A stretch of DNA of 64,000 nt, taken from NCBI RefSeq assembly GCF_001039355.2, contig NW_019775486.1, positions 54,521-118,520 on the forward strand, in the 5' to 3' direction. The position numbers and the translations under genes were made by a program. A model generated the notes under the pieces. The model searched no databases and had not been told where the DNA came from. It was given only the letters and a program-made list of their open reading frames with translations. This document shows positions 35,036 through 62,212 of this stretch, one piece after another; within the stretch, counting starts at the first letter, position 1, and each line of letters begins with the position of its first letter. Source of the stretch: Lingula anatina. Lineage: Eukaryota; Brachiopoda; Lingulata; Lingulida; Lingulidae.

Positions 35036-35063
35036 TGGGTGGGTGGGTGGGGGGGGGGGGGGG
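35036..35063. repeat. GGGT repeats merging into poly-G
   Basis: Four GGGT units followed by a run of about 14 G. Four or more G-runs on one strand give quadruplex potential. Confidence 0.85.
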
Positions 35064-36025
35064 TCTGTGTGTGTTTTAGCCCTTTTTGCTTCTCCACCAA
35101 AATCAAATAAATGGATAAATGAATGAATGAAAATAAGATAAAAAAAATAATAAGCGAATATTTAATGATAATGATGACCCTTAAACCTCTAATATGGTTA
35201 TTAAAATTACACTAGTTTAATTATGTCTTTTTATTTCACAAAGTTAGGATTATTTCTTCTTCTTGGAATGAGGATAGGATAAATTTCCACAAAAGGTAGT
35301 GTATAGAACTATGAATGTTTGTGAAGGGAAGTGGTATACTCATTGGTGCCCCAAAATCATGAGACACTGAAACATCCTGTTACACAGCGTAGCAATGTCA
35401 CAGTGATTAGAAGTGTGTGGACGTATCCACATCATTTGACCTTTATGAGGTCATAGGGTTGGAGATACAGTTATGTTTTTCAACACGTTATCTGGGGAAA
35501 GATACCTTACACCTGAAGGAGTGAAATCCTGCACCAATCCCATATTGTGTAATCATTTTGGATGGTTCACAACAAAGGTGTGGTATTCTTTCATTTCCCT
35601 ATTTATTAGCATTTTTACTGAGAAGATATATGATAATAACAGATGCAGACCACTGTGACCCATAGTTTCGCTGCTAGACAGCCTGATAAACAGGTTATGC
35701 CATACTATGTAACAGTTTCACTTTCATTTTCATTTTCAAAGTGTCAGTGGTGATAGTTCCAAGTACTTGCCTCCAAAATAACGCTAACATGTTATATGTT
35801 TCAGCTGTCATAGGTCACCATGGCTACTGCCCGCCGCCCTGCAGATATAACAATGTATGTTATATGTTTCAGTTGTCATAGGACACCATGGCTACTGCTC
35901 CGCAACCCCCCAGTTATAACGATGTATGTTATGTGTTTCAGTTGTCATAGGACACCATGGCTACTGCTCCGCAACCCCCCAGTTATAACAATGTATGTTA
36001 TGTGTTTCAGTTGTCATAGGACACC

Positions 36026-49300
<13,275 letters not shown>

Positions 49301-52300
49301 GCAACACGAGGCGGTGTAAAAAAGGCAGGTACAGGATTTTGCTGAGAGCAGGGTAAAAAAATGCCGGCTTGCTTATCAGGTTTTGTCTGTACCCTCCTCA
49401 AAACATCAATGATGAATAATAATGACCATAGCGATAATGATGCTACTTTATATAATTATGGGAGCTAAAGTTGAATGTGGGCATGACAATATGTATAGAT
49501 ACAGACATATTACAGTTAAAATAGAATTGGCATATAGATAAATCTGTACATTTTTACTCAAAATGACATTAATATTTAACACACACCTCTAGTTAAAAGC
49601 AGGCTTTAATTTTTTTATTTTTTTTTTTTGAAATAATTTTTTTCAAATAAGAGAAAAAATAGATTTCCTAATTGTTTATTATTTAAGGTGTCATCAGTAA
49701 CCTTGTGTGCATACAGTTTTGTTGGGTTGCTTATTAGAATTGTAGTCAGGAATCTGAATTGTTGAATATCTATTAACAGAGTTTTCTGAAAGGCTGTACA
49801 CCCAACATTTAGTTGTTATGCAGCCTGCATTCTTCTGTCTGAGAACAGTCAGTCTGCATATAAATTTTAGTATAAAAAGACTTACCTTATACACACAGGT
49901 GGATTTTGTTTTTATGTTCATCATTATTTATGTCATTGTGCATAACCTTATGTCAAATAAATGTTGAAAATATATTTTAAAAATACTTATAATTTGAATG
50001 TAGCGGGTCTTAGCAGATAATTATGAATTGTGTACTATTTGGTCCCTGATTAGAAAGAAACCCGGTGTAAGAAGATTAACATGGCAAATATTGAAGTAAT
50101 ACAGCATTTGTTATATTTTATGTACTGTATCTAATGTATATAAAGTTCAACCCAAACTATGCTCATTTTGCCTTTATTTGGGTTTAAGTAAGTTGACGAT
50201 TCACCCCCCCCCCCAAAAAAAAAAAAGAAAAAAAAAAGAAAAATGCCTAATTGAATTTTAAGTTGATCAAGTTGGAATTAGGTAAAGTGATGTCAGTGGA
50301 ATAAAGATAAATGTAGCATTATGGCAGTGAGTAAAATATTACATGGAGATGAAAGCATGAACAAACTTTACTAGATAGGCCTTTTGTGCTTTATGTTCTA
50401 AAATAATATCTAATTATCATTTAATGTAAAGATGTTATTATTTTACAATTTTTACATCGTTCCAATTTAGTTGAATGAGAGAATATCGTGTCTAGTCTTA
50501 GTAAACAAATAATTCAGTGAAGCATAATAATAGGTTTGAGTTTTATGTTCTCTTGTGACAAATAGTGAAAATTAAAAATTAATTATGGTGGATCTCATGT
50601 ATTCATTCATTGAAATTGTGGAAAAAGTATTTTTGAAGTTAAAAGATACGATACTCTCTGAATCTAACAGGATAGCTTCTTTTAAACTAGATTGAACTTA
50701 AATTTTGAAATTCTTTGCCTGTGGTAGAAAAACTTAGTTGTTGTATTTGATATATGAAGCATTAGGTTTCTTATTATTATTATATGTATTTATTTATTTA
50801 TTTATTTTTGTATAGTGATAATAGTCTGTTACATGAATGTGTAGAATTGTAGATGTGGCCATTATTATCATTATGAATTCCATTTCTGTGAAATCATAAA
50901 AAAACATGATTGTACTTTGTAACATAAAGTTTGTGTTGTATTTTTCTAAAAGTCTTTTAGTTTTCTTTTGTGTCGCTGAAAAATGAAATGGAAAATAAAC
51001 TAAAAACAATGAATCCCCCCTCATTCTCACCCCCCCTCCCCCCCCCCCAAAAAAAAAAGGGGGGGAGGAGAGAGAGAGAAATTGTCACCCCGAGTAGTTG
51101 TAAAATGTTTCGTTCTAGAGGATGTGTACGCAACAGGTGTCTGACATGTCACAAAGATGGCTTTATCTTGAAGTCCGAATATTCCATATTTGTTTGACCC
51201 AATATAAAACGGTTTCACTGCCCAGAACATGAGTCGTCGGTTACTTTCTATATAATGGCAAAATGTGTCCAAATTGATTGTGTCACTGAAGTTTCGTCAC
51301 ATACTACATTTGATTCATTTGATATGAGAATGTTTCCCCTACTCTGTTTCAACAAGGATTACAGTAGACTGCTCTTTATTATGCTGTGCCACCACCATGC
51401 TTTCCCATTCTCCTGGGCATTGACACTGTGTAATGTTAAACAACGAGATGCAATGTCAATTAAATAGAAAAAGGTCTACAACTGCGGGCGTTTTTAAAAA
51501 GAAATCGACAGAGCAAAACGCTTTAAAGTTAACCTCAGAATAATTATCTTTGACGCATTGATATTTTTAAGAGCTAAAAAGTGTATGTTGTTTCCATCAG
51601 ATAAATACAATACAATTAAGAAAGAAATAAGAGGAATCAGATGAGATAGATTCTTCAAGCGCTTCCGTAACAGAATCGTTGTAGAATTTCTTCAACCATG
51701 TTAATATATAAATGCCACGTCTTTACTAAATCCCAGTCAAAAAATATTTCTCACAGTCAGGTATGCCTCGACTTCCAGCTCGTTGAATTTTCTACAATTC
51801 TAGAATTGGATTCATGAAAAAGCTTAGTCGAAAGTCGGTCTTGATATTTATAGACCGATATTTCTAGCCTGCTGGAACCAAGGAAAATGAAGAGTACGTC
51901 ATAATATTATATTGCACCAATCCTGCACAATAGTTACTGGGGAAGACGGTTAATATATGAGACTAATTATTTATTGGACTAATGTAGATTTATCCTGGCT
52001 CGAAATGGATCAAAAAATTCTGTCCTACAGCTGAGAACAACTTTCGACTAACGTGCACGTCCTTCTGTCAAATTGATGACAACAGATCCAGCACTACCAC
52101 CACCCTCTCCGCCAAATAAAAAATTGTAAAACGAGCGAGACGAGACATACCCAAGCCATAATTAATTTCATCCCCGTGCTCTACATACTTAAACAAAAAG
52201 CTCCGTCTTCTCGCTTCTTTCGCTTGATTCAGCAATTTTTTATCATTGCCTCCCTCCCTGCCCCCCCCCCTCCCCCCGTTGAAACCATTGATCCACCAAA

Positions 52301-53258
52301 CATTCTTTCAATTCACATGTTCAGTATAGGTCTAGGACAGGTGGACTCAGCACAAAACAGGTCTTTACAACTGCATTCCAAACTGGCGATGTTTCATTCA
52401 CATTACAAAACACGTGAAACCCACTGTTACAAAAAGCACCGAACAAAAGCGCGATGAGATCAATAGAACTTCTAACCATCAAGTGGATTTAATTCAGTAC
52501 AATATAATAATGTCAGCGTGGGAACGCAGAATGGGAGTTTTTTTTTAAGTTATACACTTGTTTCTAATCTGATTTATTACTACTAGTACGCAACGGTTGA
52601 ATCAGACAATCAAAAGGCATGTTCACATCGAGCGTTTTATCTCTACTATTCACCTTTCTCTCGAGCCCGTAAAAAAAGTTCTGCTCTACTCTGACGCAAA
52701 ATTTGATATAGTTCTATTTCATTTCTCAAGATGCGTCAACAAAGGGGGTAAAAATGTCCTCTCATTCAGATAAAAAAGACACACACACACACCCTCCCCC
52801 CCCCCCACCACCTTTTAAACTGTTGGATAGCTTACACGTCTGCGCCGCTTCTCCTCTTTTACGAGATGTAACGTTCACTAATTTAAAGAAAACATGTTAA
52901 ATGACGATTGTTTCATAATTCGCCGTTCTTAACCATACATTTTGTCTATTTCCGTAATCTTCGTAATCAATATTGCAGTATCACGCCCTGCCTCCCGCCT
53001 CTCCCTAAAATTGACCGTGGTCCTGTGAGCACAATTACGTCAAAGGTTGCAGGGTCTCGATTTTTTCCCCCTTTCCGTTCCAGAGGTTGCACGTTGTATC
53101 TTTTGTATGCTTCTCATTAAACGATTATTTAAACAGAAACCCTATTCGTCCGGTGCACTCACATTCATTTGCATTATGCAATTCCATTGCACAATGCATA
53201 GAGCCTATACATAAAGCGCAGTCATGCTTGTTTATTGTTCCCTCTGTCTCTCCCCAGC
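49301..53258. other. Downstream of Lifeguard, no recognised gene
   Basis: I find no supportable coding exon. Contents: Lifeguard 3' sequence, a C-run/A-run/G-run hairpin at 51030-51069, C-rich runs at 52260-52277 and 52796-52807, and a TTTA run at 50788-50806. The open frames here are short and have no family features. Confidence 0.5.
51030..51069. repeat. Poly-C / poly-A / poly-G hairpin-forming tract
   Basis: A C run interrupted by one T, then about ten A, then a G run with AGG, followed by GA repeats. The C and G arms can pair around an A loop. Confidence 0.85.
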
Positions 53259-53418
53259 ACGTTCGCGGACCTCCCAGGCACCATGTGAAGCAGTAACAGG
53301 TAGGTTAATAGAAGCTTGTTGACGACGTGAAGTCGTTTCACATAGCGAAGGCCGCAGGTTTCCCATGTTTATATAGGGAGTAACAGGGCGGCCGCTGTAA
53401 AGGAACTCGGGATCCAGG
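53259..53418 (+). promoter_or_regulatory. Possible TATA promoter and noncoding first exon
   Basis: TTTATATAGGGAG at 53369-53381 resembles a TATA box. About 30 bp later a GC-rich stretch containing GCGGCCGC runs to a consensus donor (GGATCCAG, then GTGAGT) at 53418. This could be the first noncoding exon of the gene whose coding begins at 58020, since that exon starts at a splice acceptor. The sequence 53259-53300, bounded by CCCCAG and GTAGGT, could be another noncoding exon. This is speculative. Confidence 0.25.
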
Positions 53419-54165
53419 TGAGTGTTTTGGTGTAACATTTGGACGTCAATGGTTTAAAATGACACCAGCGTGTCAGATAATTACCAATGATAACTGATAT
53501 AACAGTAAATAGGGGAACAATGGCATTAAAAAGGGACGCCAGCTCTGACTGATTTGCATCGAGGTGACAGAGTGTGACAAGGCATCGTGCCTCCATAGCT
53601 CTGTAGTATTCCATCATTTAACCCACATGTACGTCCGTCTTACCTGGTAATTGATCACTTGTCCTACAGTACCTCTTTGTTATGTGAAGGTTATTTTTAA
53701 GCTCAGGCATCTTATGTTTGGAGTCTCTTTTCTTCTTTTTGCCATTTAGATAACATTAAGACCATTATATTGCTTACCAACGCTCTTTTTTCTGTGAAAT
53801 GGCCGACGTGTCACGTCAAACCGCCGTGGTCGGAGACTTGACCTAGCTATTGGCTTTGTAAAGACGGGCGTATGGTGATTTCTAGTATGTTTTTCGACCT
53901 TGATATGTTTATGATTAAGGTAACAATTGCTTCACGCTAGAATTATGTTAGACAAACCAAACAAGCTACATCGCACAAGCATGTTTGCGTAAAGAAAAAA
54001 TTGTGTAAGAGATGAGTTGTAAGAGTAGATTTAAGTTTTGTATACATGGCTTATTTTTGTTACATAGAAATGCTGATCATGTTCAGTAAATTGAAATAGT
54101 GGATATCATGTAAACAGATACTGCAGTTGCATAAATGTAATTTTCCTGGCACAAATGCTGTTTTA

Positions 54166-54406
54166 GAGCACATTCAGAACAAGTTGCTCCGCGGACTAAA
54201 TATGGCCGACCCACTTAAAAGCGACGTGGCTAATCCGGCATCGCACGCGCCTTTAACGGATTAAATTTCGGCCCCTGGGTTTAATTGCTAAGCCCCTGCA
54301 GCGACTGCGCGTGTGGAGGCGAGGAGACCATCAGGGATGTAGCGGCATCAGTTTTAAGTGGGGTCGGCCATATTTAGTCAGTGAATCATCTGTTCTGAAT
54401 ACGCTC
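54166..54406. mobile_element. Inverted-repeat element of the ATATGGC group
   Basis: The left arm has CATTCAGAACAAGTTGC and GACTAAATATGGCCGACCC, and the right arm has GGGTCGGCCATATTTAGTC and ATCTGTTCTGAATACG, which are inverted copies. The outermost bases and TTTTAG/CTTAT flanks resemble the CTTAG sites of the other families. It is about 240 bp, non-coding and MITE-like. Confidence 0.85.
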
Positions 54407-54969
54407 TTATGAAATGAGGAGTGTTATGGAACGAAGACGTCAGAGGAAATAAGAATTGTGAAAAATATGTCTTTGTCTGAGGCATATGATCTTTGATAAG
54501 CTATGGGGCTCACTGGACAAAGGAAACTGGATTTTTTCCTAACCTTTGTGTTATTTTTGTATTGTGTTGACAAGAGAAGTAGCGTCGTACTTGATGCCTT
54601 GTAGGATGTTTTTTGTCAAATTAAACAAACCGCAGAAGGAATTAGTAGTACGTGGGTAAGCAACAATACATGATCTGAAAAAAATTCTACTAACGCTCCA
54701 TAATTTTCCAATGCATTTCCAAACGCATTCTCTGGAAGCAAGGTGTGAAATATTGTGGTTCGCGTATTTTTTCATCCCTAGCTGAGCTTAGTAAACGGTT
54801 GTGAATAAAGATAGAAGTTATGTAAAATTATCATTTCAATAGTCCTTGTGTTATCGTTGCGTGTGTCAGGTAATACAAAATCAATATTTCAATATCGCCA
54901 AGGAAATTATTGCGTGTATTATCCTCACTAAGGTAAGGTATCAAAATAGATTCATTTGCTGCGGAGTTT

Positions 54970-55036
54970 ATATTATATTATATTATATTATATTATATTA
55001 TATTATATTATATTATATTATATTATATTATATTAT
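54970..55036. repeat. (ATTAT)n microsatellite
   Basis: About thirteen perfect ATTAT pentamers. Confidence 0.97.
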
Positions 55037-56905
55037 ACACCATTGGGATAATTCGTGGGGCGAGATAAAATCTGTCATGATAATGATACAGTAATATTTA
55101 CGATTAGGCCAGACAAAATTGATAGATCTATGTGAGTTAATTCCCCTTTACACTTGACGGCGTCCTTTATGCGCCCTGTAGTGCGGTCCCGTTAAGAGTA
55201 AAAAAAAAATTAATAATAATAATACTTAATGTGCCGACAACTGACCGATCGCTGAGCATTCATTTTGCAACCATAGCGATGCTTGTGTCTCCTTTCTACG
55301 ACCACAGCGCTGCCAGTTTCACGGTCGCACAAAGGACGCAGAAAGGACGCCGTTCTTTGTAAACTAGATTGGTAGACAGGGATTTTCTGTTTTTGTTTTT
55401 TTAAACAAATTATGTGAAACAAGCATAAAGCAGCAGCATTAATGGCTTTTCCTGGGCTCAAACATAAATGTCGGCTGCTGACCAAACATATACCCACTGC
55501 GATTTCTCATTTGAAAGATATAAATACTAGTAGGTGCCCAAAATATGATTTCCCCAAAATTAGGGTTCGTTAAACATTTAAAAGAAATCGCCTATCTTTT
55601 ATCATTCAGCGATATTTAAGTTTGATTTTAGTAACAGCGACTAGGGAAAAGATAAGTTAAAACTTTCCAGTCCTTGTCTAACATAAATTACTTTATGTCC
55701 ATGACTTTATCTATCTTAAGGATTATATTATATTATTCGCCCAAAGCTCCTTGTTTACTGCCTTATATACATTATTTTGGGTATTAGATAAATATGCAGT
55801 GTTCCGTAAATTAATTAACATTTACACCTATGTCATCTAATGGGTGACGTCATAATTGCGATTTAAGGATAAAAACTGAAAAATCGGTATCTCAAATTTC
55901 TCTTTTGCCTGAGCGCCCACGATCACCGTTTCAACGCCGATGTAATGACACCATTTAGTACTCCAAAACCCTGACAGCGTTTTTTCTTAAAGGTCTTAGT
56001 TCAGACTTAATCGTTGGTAAAGCAAAATAATGCCTTTGTTTAATGAAAAGTTGTAATTAGGGGCTCATACTCCATAACAAAAACATTTCAACCAAAATAA
56101 CGGCACGGGATTGTAGCCCATACACTCGTGGTCAACTTTGCCAGCTTTCGTGATAAAATGTTGGGTTCGTTACGCCCCATACCCATATGCTATCTCACCT
56201 CAAAATAGCAAAGTGTTAAATTGACGATTAAAGATATGGGTTGCCTATGCTAATACATTGCAGCGAGAAATATAAATGCCGATATTTTATTTATTTATTT
56301 ATTTTTTGAGGGTTTTTTATTGTTTTAAATCAGCGCAGAGATAGATGCGTTATTGAATAATAAGATGCAGGAAAAACCTTATTTTCGGTATCTGGATGAT
56401 AGTAAGGGTTACAATACCCTAAAAGGCTGAGATAACCCAATTTATTTTAATGGAGTCAAAAACGTGAGCTTGCGCCTCATAATGCTTTTTTTAATTTTTA
56501 ATCTGAATAAAATAATTCTTTCATGTGAGAATAAAGTCAAATTTTCATTGATGTAAGTCTTTGATTTTTCGTAATTCCTTTCCCATTCTTTAAGTTCAGC
56601 ATTCATCTTAAAAATGCGAATCATGTTAGCGTATGTCCTTACAAGGAGATGAGATGAGAGCAATGCACTATGGCTAAACTACCTAGGTCCTAGGAACAGG
56701 GACGAGTAGAAAGCAGTGTTCTGCAACATGCGTTTATGTTCATTCGATTGACATCAAAGAAAATCTCTGGACCGTAAAATTTGTTTATACATCTATGTTT
56801 GTGACTTCTTGTTGACTACAGGTTTGCAGCTTGGATGAGCGAGACACTATTGCCACAGTAAACATTCGACCATAAGTTCTTTTTTTATTCATTTTATTAT
56901 TATTC

Positions 56906-56937
<32 letters not shown>

Positions 56938-57692
56938 GATGTTGTTTTGTGGATAGCTCTCGCTTGTTCCAAATACAATTTACTAACTTTGACTAAGATG
57001 AAAATTTTCCTCGACGTTATGACAAATACCTCCCAACTGATTTGTGTCCTCTTATAACTGCTTTGGGTTATCTTCGCTATCAGTCGGTGTTACATGTACA
57101 TGTAGGACAGATATAACGTAGGCGCACTTTAAGTGAAAAAATACCCGGCCCGTGAATTAAAAAAGGCTCGTAAGGGTTCCGCGATATTCTGGATAAAGGT
57201 CAACAACCAGCACGCCAAAAAACAATTTTTTTTACAAAGTGATTCTTCACTGAAATCTGACGCACTTTAAAACAGGAACGTCAATGTAAATGTGATATAG
57301 TGGCTGTGTTATTTTGACACTCGCATGTGCCCCTCCCAGCTAACTCTTAAACAGCGTTGGAATTAAGACATTATTTTCTGTAATTGCCTCGACCTACTGT
57401 CTAGATGTTTCGTCTGCCTTGTAGACTATTTTAGAAGTCAGATTTGAGTCTCATCTTCATTAAAAAAATAGATGTGTCACCTGTGTGTGATTTTTTTAAA
57501 ATTTTTAATCGTTTCTTTAAACATCTAGCAAAATTATTTTGTTTGCTTTGGTCACGAGTCTAACAGAAGTAAAAATTCGTAGAAACTTGAGCTTAGTACG
57601 ATAACGTTAGATAACATATGGCCTGTAATTTTCTGTAGCTATTGGCAAATGAAACTGTATTTGTTTATTCACATTCCATTGTCATTTTGCAG

Positions 57693-58262
57693 AGAAATCT
57701 TCAGCGCGAGCTGGCCTCAGTCCAACAACATAATAAAGTGGCGAGATATTACCGAACAAAACACCACGTTCAAAGAGATTGCTGGATTATTTCTTCCTTG
57801 GAGGAAGGAAAACGCTGAACTCTTTTGAAGACCATCTAATTTTCAATCGCCTACTTCAGGTTGAAACAGAGTGGATCTGCTGCATAAAACAGTAAAGGAC
57901 TTTCCAAATCCATTGTTTTCACACAAGGATTTCAGCTTTCACGTAGCGAACTCAGAGGACACACTGTAGTAAGGTTTTACAGCCCACGTTGACATACACC
58001 ATCAACTACACACAGGAAAATGAAAACCATGCTGCGAATGTCTCTTCTCATGCTTCTGGCGTTGCTTGGCAACGCCGAGGAAGGTCACCATGACGACCAC
58101 GGCAAGGACCACGTGGACGCCTTTAGCAGTGTGTTCAAACTTCTACAACGCAATGACGTCTTAACTGAGGAATCGTACTTAACTCTACACTCTGCTCAGA
58201 CTATATTAAATGATGTGTTCAGTCGGTTTGGCTGCCAACAAACACAGTTTAACTGTTCGGAG
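57693..58262 (+). CDS. First coding exon of a probable ZIP (SLC39) metal transporter; partial
   Basis: An acceptor (GTCATTTTGCAG) at 57692 opens a 5' untranslated stretch. Coding starts at ATG 58020 and continues in an exon ending at 58262 with a GTAAGA donor in phase 0, giving 81 residues. The product begins with a signal peptide (MKTMLRMSLLMLLALLGNAEE), then a His/Asp cluster (GHHDDHGKDH), then a helical segment DAFSSVFKLLQRND and a second one, AQTILNDVFSRFGC, ending in NCSE. A secreted N terminus with a His cluster and a paired-helix, GC...NC pattern recalls the extracellular domain of the ZIP4/ZIP12 branch, which moves zinc or related metals into the cytosol. No membrane part is present, so the call rests on weak similarity. 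I found no following exon in the remaining 5.7 kb, so the gene probably runs out of the window. An unrelated secreted protein is possible. Confidence 0.5.
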
Positions 58263-58883
58263 GTAAGATTAAGTGGATCTCATGCTTGGAGTCGCGGGGG
58301 TGGGGGTTGGGGTGAGGGGGGGTGTAATAATCCTTCACATGGCGCCCCCCATCCTTCTTAAATTCCTGTTTAAAACACGCTTTACCAGAGGGCGGTGGGG
58401 TGGCAATAATGAACCAGATTTCTTTTATCGCCAATAAAAAAGAGAAATAATATGCAGTGCACATTTGAATAAATGTTTGGCACCTGTATTCGGGCATGTC
58501 TAAAAAACTTAATATGTCATCCATATCTGAAATACAAACGTAAAAAAGTATAGATAAAAAAAAGAAAAGTTTTGTGATGTTACCAAAAGTTATACAAGAC
58601 ATACACCTTTAATTAGATTTTTGGAGTGTTTTAGTTATCACTGTGTATGTCCACTTTTACGTTGTGCGTATTCTGAACTTAAAGAGATAATTACTTAATA
58701 CTTATTAACCGGTGTCTTCGTTTTGAGGCCAGAATAGCAATGTCACATTTCCATGTTTTTTCGTCGACGATAAAGTGTAGCCATGAGAACGAAAAAAGAA
58801 CAAAACGCGTTTAACATAACTAGGACCCTAGTTTAGTAATCAAACGTCACTTCACACGGGAAAATTTTCTCTGCTTTACTTAG

Positions 58884-59107
58884 GGTGCATTCCCAGAGAT
58901 TAAGATCGATCCAGAGATTTAGATTTAGATCGACCTAACTCCCTGGGGGTTCACGCTAAATTGCAGTCAGCCGAGCGCGCACCATAGTTAATTACCCCCC
59001 TTACAGCTTTTAGTAGGCGGGACAGACGCTTAAGCCGGCTAAGCTGACAGTAATCTAGTGAGACTCCCCACAGGGATAGATCGATCTAAAATCTATGGAA
59101 ATGGGGT
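58884..59107. mobile_element. GATCGATC foldback element, full copy
   Basis: This 224-bp copy has ends GGTGCATTCCCAGAGATT and ATCTATGGAAATGGGGTC, GATCGATC or GATCGACC near both ends, and the central blocks TTCACGCTAAATTGCAGTC and TTAGTAGGCGGGACAGACG. It is flanked by CTTAG (58879-58883) and CTTAA (59108-59112), an imperfect 5-bp duplication. It is the same family as the copies at 9604, 21495 and 23081. Confidence 0.82.
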
Positions 59108-62100
59108 CTTAAACTTCCCGACACATGATGCTTACTGTAAATGGTGCCATATATGTCTCAGTTACAATTTTTCATGTTATACTAGGAAACTAATTAATAG
59201 TAGTTTTGAGGAAAGAGTAAGGGCGTAAAGAAATACCGTCGTCTATATGAGACAGAGTTATTTGTTGCGCTTGACGCATTGGATTTCCCGTAAATTGCGT
59301 AAGAGGAAGTTGATTCCGACATGTCACTACATGCCGACTTTCGGATATAATAATGATAGGTACTTTTTAAAGAATTAGTTATACCTGTGGGGAAAATCTG
59401 GATAACTAAAATCATGACTAGTCTTTTGAGCATCATCTTAAACTATTTTCATCTCATTAGCTTATTTTGATTATAGATGCTTTCAAAAGTATTAACGTTC
59501 CTTCAGTTTATGCTCACTAAAGAAGGTACAACCAGTAGAACTTAAACACTTTCGACAAAGTCAAGATTTAATGTCACTCCACGCGGCTACTCGACTTTTA
59601 GGAATTATTTCCATTGGTATCGCATTTTAAGCTGGGCATTGGGTTTGCCAAAATAAGGCTTTTGTTGAATGGCAGTCATGTATCCATATGAGTGTTATGT
59701 ACAAAGGAGATCTCCCCCTCGTTTGTTATTATTGACATGAAGTTCTGAAGGTGCTGTCGAGCGTGGTGGAAGTGACATTTGCGGTCGTTCTCAATAAATG
59801 TTTACTAGAATACATGAATTTTAGTCATCTGATCCATATAGTACCTATATATATGTATAATAATAGTAGTACCTTGGAAGTGTGGTACAGTAAGTATATG
59901 CGGTAGATCGATCCCGGTGTCACGAAACTGAGGGTCAGTGCAACAGAAAGTCTGCCCTTTATATGGTTATATATTGTATAATGGCTAGGGTCAGCTTGAC
60001 CCAAGTGGGTCAAAATCTAGGGCGAGGCTCACCTGTTCAGAGTAACGGGAGGGGACTCTGCCACTTACTGGTACGAGTGGACCTTCATAAATGACTGCCC
60101 TCTGTATTAATTTCGTAAGAGATTATTACAAAAACCACGCATAAATAAACCAATTGACTGACTTTGAATGTCGGAACGACATTAACCATTCCAAAGTATG
60201 GGAAAATTGTCCTTTACCCCGGGAAAATACGAGTTGTCATCACTTTAGTATTTATTTTCTTATTTTAAATGCATGACATACATATGTTATAGAGAGAAAT
60301 GACGACAGCAGTCTGGAGCTTTCGAACGTTTTTTCACCGACTCTCGCTTCATACAACTTCACAAATATTTATACTTAATTTCTCCGTACTGATCACGCAT
60401 TTACTTGTTTTCTTTTCCATTGTCTTTGCGTGATTACAAAATATTTTCCATTCGCATGTTGCAAGTCACCATGCAACATTTCCTTATTAGGTAATCCCTA
60501 AGAGACTTGTTTTCAATTAAAGATATCTAAAATATTAGTTGGATTACTCATACTTGGACCTTATCCAAAACTCAGTTATCATGTGATAAATAGATTGTCA
60601 AAATTAAAATATGTTATGAAATTAACCAATCACAGTAACTGTTACTGACTTTGACCTTTTCCATCTTTTTCTGACAGTAAAAACATTGTTGACTCTTGGT
60701 GAAACTTAACTTACACTCAATAACTCCCTATCCTTTTACTCGTTTGATTCCGTTTTAATTGTTATCTGTAATTAGTATAAGTGTAAGTAATTTGCTTTAC
60801 AACACATAGTCCGCATTTATGGACGTGCGCACCGTTGATCAATTTGTACGATTCGCACGCTGCGTTCTTGTTATGCGACGAAATACATCCCCTTTAAACC
60901 TCCAACTTCCACACCAACCTGCCGCTTAAATACATTTTTCTCAATTGTCATTTTTTATTAGATTGAAATTGACGTTTCACTGACAAGCCTGAAGATTTAA
61001 AACAAATGTCTTTGATTACAGCATAATTGCGACTGAATGTTTAAAATGTACGTTGATTAAGTTCAATGATATATCTCCCCCTGTCGAAATTCACCTTTTT
61101 TCTAGAAAACATCTTATTATTATATTATTAAAAAAAAACTTCAGTCACATCTCTTGGAGCTTTAGAAAAATCGTTTTTGCACTTTATTTTGTTTAGCATA
61201 TACCAACTTATCAGTATAGACACAAATTCCGTCATTGAATGCGTATAACTGAACACGCACACAGGGAAGCTCGTGGTACCTTATAGTTGTTAAATCAATT
61301 TGAAAAATCGATTTTTTTTACTCTTTTAGGAGCGATAAATCTAATCTGTAAAGCGACGATAATTTGACTAGCGGTTTGTGTCGTTATGAGTTATCTGAGA
61401 TTTAGGACCCAGAATCTTTTTTTCTTGGGTTCTATCTGAGATGTAGCGTTGCAATGGCCGCAGTCAATTTCTCTATCAATTTTTGAGATTTATTTCTAAA
61501 ACAGCCTAGTAGTAGTCGGTTTTGATGTCAAATATGCGTAATGAACAGCGTTGGTACTTCTAGAGCACTGTCTTGGTCAGATTCACAGAGCCCAGCGCGT
61601 TCATGAAGATAAATTTAATTACTCGCAATTTGGCTTCGTTGTGTGACCCAGTCGTTTATTTTGCCGAAGGTTTGAAATCAATGCAATTACCTTTAGAAAC
61701 TGTCATTTAAACATCATATTGCCGTTTGAATAATCCTGTACGTTGTCTACTCGTGATGATTTTTTTACTAGTTTTCAAAGTATTTTTTACTCCTTTATGG
61801 TGAAGCGTATGCTTTAAATAAAGCTTATACCTTCCCTCCCATATTACTCCCACCCCCAAGAAGAAATCCGAATTTAACCATAACTTTTTATCTTCTGTCA
61901 TCCATTTTATGCCCTGGGAGATATTTTGTCAGACTTATTGATTTTATTGCACTCATAGGCTCACAAATTCTCCTTGCCTGGGTTATAAAACATGTACGCC
62001 CCTATTTGTTCTCTGTTATCTTTGGCAGCCGTATTTCACATATCGATCCATTTACTTGTATGTAAACACGTTTGTGTTTGCATTCCCGTCTTTCACGTTA

Positions 62101-62162
62101 CACGACCCGTGGTAATCCGGGGCTGGGACACGCCGAGGTGAAATGGGCTTCACATATTGCAT

Positions 62163-62212
62163 TGTTTCACATATTGGTTTCACATAATTAGTTTCACGCG
62201 TTGGTTTCACGT
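62163..62212. repeat. Short GTTTCAC repeat
   Basis: Four imperfect units of 14-16 bp containing GGTTTCAC followed by ATATT, ATAATTA, GCGTT and GTAAA. Confidence 0.75.

Larger units (their letters stand above)
53419..57692. other. Intergenic or intronic sequence, no recognised gene
   Basis: No coding sequence recognised. Contents: the inverted-repeat element at 54166-54406, the pentamer array at 54970-55036, and a TTA run at 56906-56937. If the noncoding first exon near 53400 is real, this is the first intron of the ZIP-like gene. Confidence 0.5.

Noticed and set aside
51027-51272. Short frames around 51000-51470
   Set aside because: They come from a homopolymer hairpin and unique sequence. 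No splice-consistent model or family similarity was seen.
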